Below are positions 61,158 to 64,000 of a stretch of DNA of 64,000 nucleotides, piece by piece. Within the stretch, counting starts at the first letter, position 1, and each line of letters opens with the position of its first letter. Below the pieces are notes generated by a model, which made no database searches, was not told the DNA's origin, and saw only the letters and a program-made list of their open reading frames with translations. The translations under genes and the position numbers were made by a program. Source of the stretch: Flexivirga meconopsidis (lineage in GTDB: Bacteria; Actinomycetota; Actinomycetes; Actinomycetales; Dermatophilaceae); contig NZ_JAOBQJ010000001.1 of assembly GCF_026162425.1 (NCBI RefSeq), positions 992,001 through 1,056,000 on the forward strand. The letters run 5' to 3'.

Positions 61158-61856
61158 ATGACCACTCCAGCAACCACTGAAACCCCTTCTGTCATAGAGC
61201 ATCTCGACCGCGGGCCGTTGTCGATGAACGAGGTCGCCGGTGTCATCGCGCGCGATATGCCGGCCGGAGCCTATGCCAACCTCGGCATCGGACATCCCAC
61301 CAAGGTCGCCGATCACCTGACGGCCGACCGCGGCGTTGTGCTGCACACCGAGAACGGCATGCTCGGCATGGGCCCGAAGGCAGTCGGCGACCAGGTCGAT
61401 CCGGACCTGACCAACGCCGGCAAGGTGCCGGTCACCGAGCTGCCGGGGGCGGCCTACTTCCACCACGCCGACTCGTTCGCGATGATGCGCGGCGGGCACC
61501 TGGACGTGTGCGTGCTGGGTGCCTATCAGGTGTCGGTCCACGGCGACCTGGCCAACTGGCACACCGGCGGAGCGGGGGACATCCCGGCAGTCGGCGGGGC
61601 GATGGACCTGGCCATCGGTGCCAAGCAGGTCTTCGTGATGATGACGCTCTTCACCAAAACCGGCGAGCCGAAAATCGTTGCGGAATGTAGTTATCCGCTC
61701 ACCGGTGTCGGGTGCGTGAGTCGTGTCTACAGCGATCACGCAGTGATCGAGGTCGGGCCGGACGGCGCGCGGCTGCTCGAGACATGGGGTGCGCCGGCCG
61801 CCGAGCTGGCGGAGCGGCTTGGGCTTGCCCGGTCCGACCAACAAACTCACCGATAA
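61158..61856 (+). CDS. pcaJ: 3-oxoacid/3-oxoadipate CoA-transferase subunit B
   Basis: A 232-aa beta subunit: GAYANLGIGHPTKVADHL, the catalytic Glu in VLHTENGMLGMGPKAV, and DLANWHTGGAGDIPAVGGAMD with GAKQVFVMMTLFTKTGEPKI. Two bases separate it from the alpha-subunit stop. The succinyl-CoA:3-oxoadipate reaction is the penultimate step of the beta-ketoadipate pathway; acetoacetate transferase cannot be excluded. Confidence 0.88.
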   Translation: MTTPATTETPSVIEHLDRGPLSMNEVAGVIARDMPAGAYANLGIGHPTKVADHLTADRGVVLHTENGMLGMGPKAVGDQVDPDLTNAGKVPVTELPGAAYFHHADSFAMMRGGHLDVCVLGAYQVSVHGDLANWHTGGAGDIPAVGGAMDLAIGAKQVFVMMTLFTKTGEPKIVAECSYPLTGVGCVSRVYSDHAVIEVGPDGARLLETWGAPAAELAERLGLARSDQQTHR

Positions 61857-61908
61857 GGTGGCCGACACGCCGTCGTGGAGCGCAACCGCGGCGTGTCGGC
61901 CACCTTTT
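61857..61908 (+). terminator. Rho-independent terminator of the pca operon
   Basis: GGTGGCCGACACGCC, 18-nt loop, GGCGTGTCGGCCACC then TTTT. A perfect 15-bp stem immediately after pcaJ. Tandem copies of an 18-bp unit follow (61911-61946). Confidence 0.9.
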
Positions 61909-61910
61909 CG

Positions 61911-61946
61911 GTGAGATGTGCGCGCTCGGTGAGATGTGCGCGCTCG
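61911..61946 (+). repeat. 18-bp tandem duplication
   Basis: GTGAGATGTGCGCGCTCG twice in direct succession, between the terminator and the protease gene. No function seen; probably a replication-slippage product. Confidence 0.85.
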
Positions 61947-61969
61947 TCAGCGCCGAGAGGGCGCTCCGA

Positions 61970-63196
61970 TCAGAAGGCGGCGGTGCCGTTGGGGGTGCCG
62001 AGGCCGGTCGGGCCGTCCCAGCCGGGCCCGGCCTGCGACCAATACTGGTTGCTGCCGTTGCTGCCGGTGGTCACGTCGAACAGCGCCGACGGGTTCGCGT
62101 AGGGCTTGGTGTTCGCGTAGCCGCTGGTGTTGCCCGACAGCGCGTAGACCGACGCGACGAGCGGGGAGGACAGCGACGTGCCGCCATACTGCGCCCACGA
62201 AGAGGAGGTCGAGGAGGTCGGCGCGTAGACGGCGAGTCCGGTGTTGGGGTCGGCGACTGCGGACACGTCGGACATCGCACGACCGGCGCAATGTGTCACC
62301 GAGGAGCTCTGGCCGGCAGGTGCCTGGTTGGACGTGCTGCAGCCGGAACCCGCACCGCTCCAAGCAGATTCGCTCCAGCCGCGGGTGTTGGAGGCGGTGG
62401 TGAGCGAGGTGCCGCCGACCGCGGTCACGTAGTGCGACGACGCCGGGAAGCTGGCGCCCTGGTAGCCGTTGTCGCCGGTCGATGCGGTCACCGCAATGCT
62501 GGAGTGGTTGTAGTAGCTGCCGTATGACGAATCCGGCGCGTCGCCCCCGCCATACGAGTTGGAGATCGCGACGACGCCGGCGGTCCTGGCGGCCTGGTTG
62601 ACCGCAGCACCGAGGTCGGCGAAGGATGCCGACTTCGCTTGCACCAGAACGATTTTGCAGTCGGGGCAAGCCGCGGAGACAGCGTCCAGGTCGAGCGCCT
62701 GCTCCTGCGACCAGCCGACGTCGGTGGCCGGCAGGTTGGTGGTGCTGCCGGTCTGGCTCATCACCGTCAGACACCCGTTGGCCTTGGTGCAGGACGACAG
62801 GCCGAACTGCGAGCGGTAGACGCCGAGATCGCGCTCGGCGTTCGGGTAGCCGTACGCGTCGACGATGGCCACCGTGCGGCCACCGGACTTCAGGCCGGAC
62901 AGCTTGTACGCGCTCTGGATGTCGGAGGGCGTCTTGCCGGAGATCGCCGCCGGCTGGACCTTCTTGCCCTTGCCCGCTGCGAGCGGTTGCACTTGACCGG
63001 CCGTGCCGACGTTCTGACCCTTCGCGTTGACCAGGTGCAGCGCGTCGCAGGATGCGAAACCGGCTTTCGCGGTGGCGCAGGAGTGAGCCGCGTGCACGTC
63101 GCCGGTGGGGGCGGCATGCGCGGTCGGGGTCAGACTGCCGATCGCACCCGCGGACGCGGTCAGCGCCAGGGCGGCGATCATCGGGAACTTGCGCAT
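61970..63196 (-). CDS. Secreted S53 (sedolisin/kumamolisin) serine-carboxyl protease
   Basis: A 408-aa protein with a Sec signal (RKFPMIAALALTASAGAIG, cut near TAHA). The catalytic domain shows WSQEQALDLD with the Glu/Asp pair, SNSYGGG for the oxyanion region, and GGTSLSSPLVA with the nucleophile Ser; MSDVSAVADPNTGL and the DGPTGLGTPNG region supply the calcium site. Extracellular acid-type protease. The propeptide is about 90 residues, shorter than the 150-200 of classic sedolisins. Promoter region 63197-63478 holds no gene. Confidence 0.85.
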   Translation of the reverse strand: MRKFPMIAALALTASAGAIGSLTPTAHAAPTGDVHAAHSCATAKAGFASCDALHLVNAKGQNVGTAGQVQPLAAGKGKKVQPAAISGKTPSDIQSAYKLSGLKSGGRTVAIVDAYGYPNAERDLGVYRSQFGLSSCTKANGCLTVMSQTGSTTNLPATDVGWSQEQALDLDAVSAACPDCKIVLVQAKSASFADLGAAVNQAARTAGVVAISNSYGGGDAPDSSYGSYYNHSSIAVTASTGDNGYQGASFPASSHYVTAVGGTSLTTASNTRGWSESAWSGAGSGCSTSNQAPAGQSSSVTHCAGRAMSDVSAVADPNTGLAVYAPTSSTSSSWAQYGGTSLSSPLVASVYALSGNTSGYANTKPYANPSALFDVTTGSNGSNQYWSQAGPGWDGPTGLGTPNGTAAF

Positions 63197-63478
63197 GGAT
63201 TACTCCTCGAAGGGGAACGGTTGCCGGCCAGGATCTGTCCGCCGGCTGAGGGCCGACTTTTGTCCCGGCGGAGGTTGGTGCGCAATCGAATCCGGCATTT
63301 AATTGCCTTCTCTTTACTAAGAATTGACCGCCTTGACCATTCCCAGCATCCCTTAAGAATGAAGGGGTAAATGTGGAAGATTTCGCGGCGCGTCAACGTC
63401 GGCGCGCGCGGCCCGGTCCCTTCGGGATAGCGTGGCGCCACCCGCTCGTTCCGCTCCGCCGTCACCGGGAGACCAGGC

Positions 63479-64000
63479 ATGTCGAACGACCCGTTGCCCC
63501 CGTCGAAGTCGTCGCTCGGCCAGCCGCTCGGCGTGCTGCTCGGCCTCGCCGCGGCCACCGTCATACTCCTCGGCCTGAAGCAAGTGTCCTCGGTCGTCGG
63601 GCCGGTGTTCCTGGCGTTCACCCTGGCGCTGACCTTCCGGCCACTGGGTGCCGCCCTGCGCAAGCGCGGCCTCCCCGAAGCGTTGACGGGCGCGACCACC
63701 CTGCTCGCTCCGGTGCTGGCGATCCTGGCGATCGTCGCCGCGCTCGCACTCGCAATCGCCCAGCTGACCACCGAACTCCCGCGCTACCGCGACAAGTTCG
63801 AGTCGCTGTATGCCGATGTGCAGGACCTCATGGTGCACTTCGGCTTCGACCGCAACGCGCTCGGCGACGCGCTCACCAAGATCGACCCGAGCACGCTGGT
63901 GGGTTTCGGCCAGCAACTGCTGTCGACGTTCAGCAGTGTCGGATCGACGCTGCTGGTCCTGCTGCTGACCCTGGCCTTCCTCACGATGGACACCCCGACG
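63479..64000 (+). CDS. AI-2E family transporter, 3' truncated
   Basis: The frame is open at the right edge: 174 codons visible from ATG 63479. It begins SNDPLPPSKSSLGQPLG, with helices GVLLGLAAATVILLGLK, VFLAFTLALTFRPLGAALRK and LAPVLAILAIVAALALAIAQL, then the periplasmic segment YRDKFESLYADVQDLMVHF and a further helix, as in PF01594 proteins. A paralogue of 36322-37635. The conserved C-terminal half is outside the window. Confidence 0.8.
   Translation, partial: MSNDPLPPSKSSLGQPLGVLLGLAAATVILLGLKQVSSVVGPVFLAFTLALTFRPLGAALRKRGLPEALTGATTLLAPVLAILAIVAALALAIAQLTTELPRYRDKFESLYADVQDLMVHFGFDRNALGDALTKIDPSTLVGFGQQLLSTFSSVGSTLLVLLLTLAFLTMDTPT

Overview
The window is about 64 kb of high-GC DNA with dense coding, GTG and TTG starts, SARP, PucR and IdeR-type regulation, SepX/GlpR and a DUF429-RelA fusion. 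This points to an actinobacterium, probably order Micrococcales (a Dermacoccaceae-like genome is a guess from gene content only). No plasmid origin, CRISPR array or rRNA was seen.

Layout. (1) 1-12.1 kb: a one-direction, tightly packed cluster that looks like specialised metabolism: an unknown 5'-truncated gene, a GcvT-like folate protein, a single-ORF ketosynthase plus chain-length-factor fusion, a divergent phosphopantetheinyl transferase, an HxxxDG acyltransferase, an MFS exporter, a SARP regulator, a SbnA-like PLP enzyme and a 119-aa protein. A 56-codon secreted-peptide gene faces it from the minus strand (11922-12092). (2) 12.3-14.0 kb: a RelZ-like alarmone synthetase fusion. (3) 14-29.6 kb: a catabolic region. 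An aromatic hydroxylase, a homogentisate-dioxygenase-like cupin, a fumarylacetoacetase-family hydrolase, a carboxymuconolactone-decarboxylase-like protein and several hydrolases lie around a GntR regulator. Copies of an ATTGCATGCAAW palindrome sit in the two main control regions. An orphan pyruvate dehydrogenase E1-like gene and a PucR regulator lie inside this region. (4) 29.6-37.7 kb: methyltransferases, a frameshifted lipoprotein, tRNA-Arg(CCU), a YbaK editing protein, an IdeR-box-controlled siderophore reductase, a frameshifted toxin with its antitoxin, and an AI-2E transporter. (5) 37.8-53.4 kb: mostly housekeeping genes (DUF4011 helicase-nuclease, catalase, MscL, MTA phosphorylase, antiporter, 5-FCL, galU) and the glp-moaC-mogA-GNAT-sepX/glpR neighbourhood linking molybdenum-cofactor-type proteins to cell division. 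(6) 53.5-57.3 kb: a 3.7-kb island inserted at tRNA-Ala(CGC), bounded by a 45-bp direct repeat, carrying two decayed transposases, a GntR/zinc-ribbon pair and a HAD protein but no integrase. (7) 57.3-64 kb: a YoaK protein, a LysR-controlled pcaF-pcaI-pcaJ operon for the end of the beta-ketoadipate pathway, a secreted S53 protease and a second, 3'-truncated AI-2E transporter.

The strongest candidates for something undescribed are the KS-CLF fusion cluster, the overlooked secreted-peptide gene beside it, and the GntR-controlled ring-cleavage cluster. All functional assignments come from reading motifs and gene order; no database search was run.
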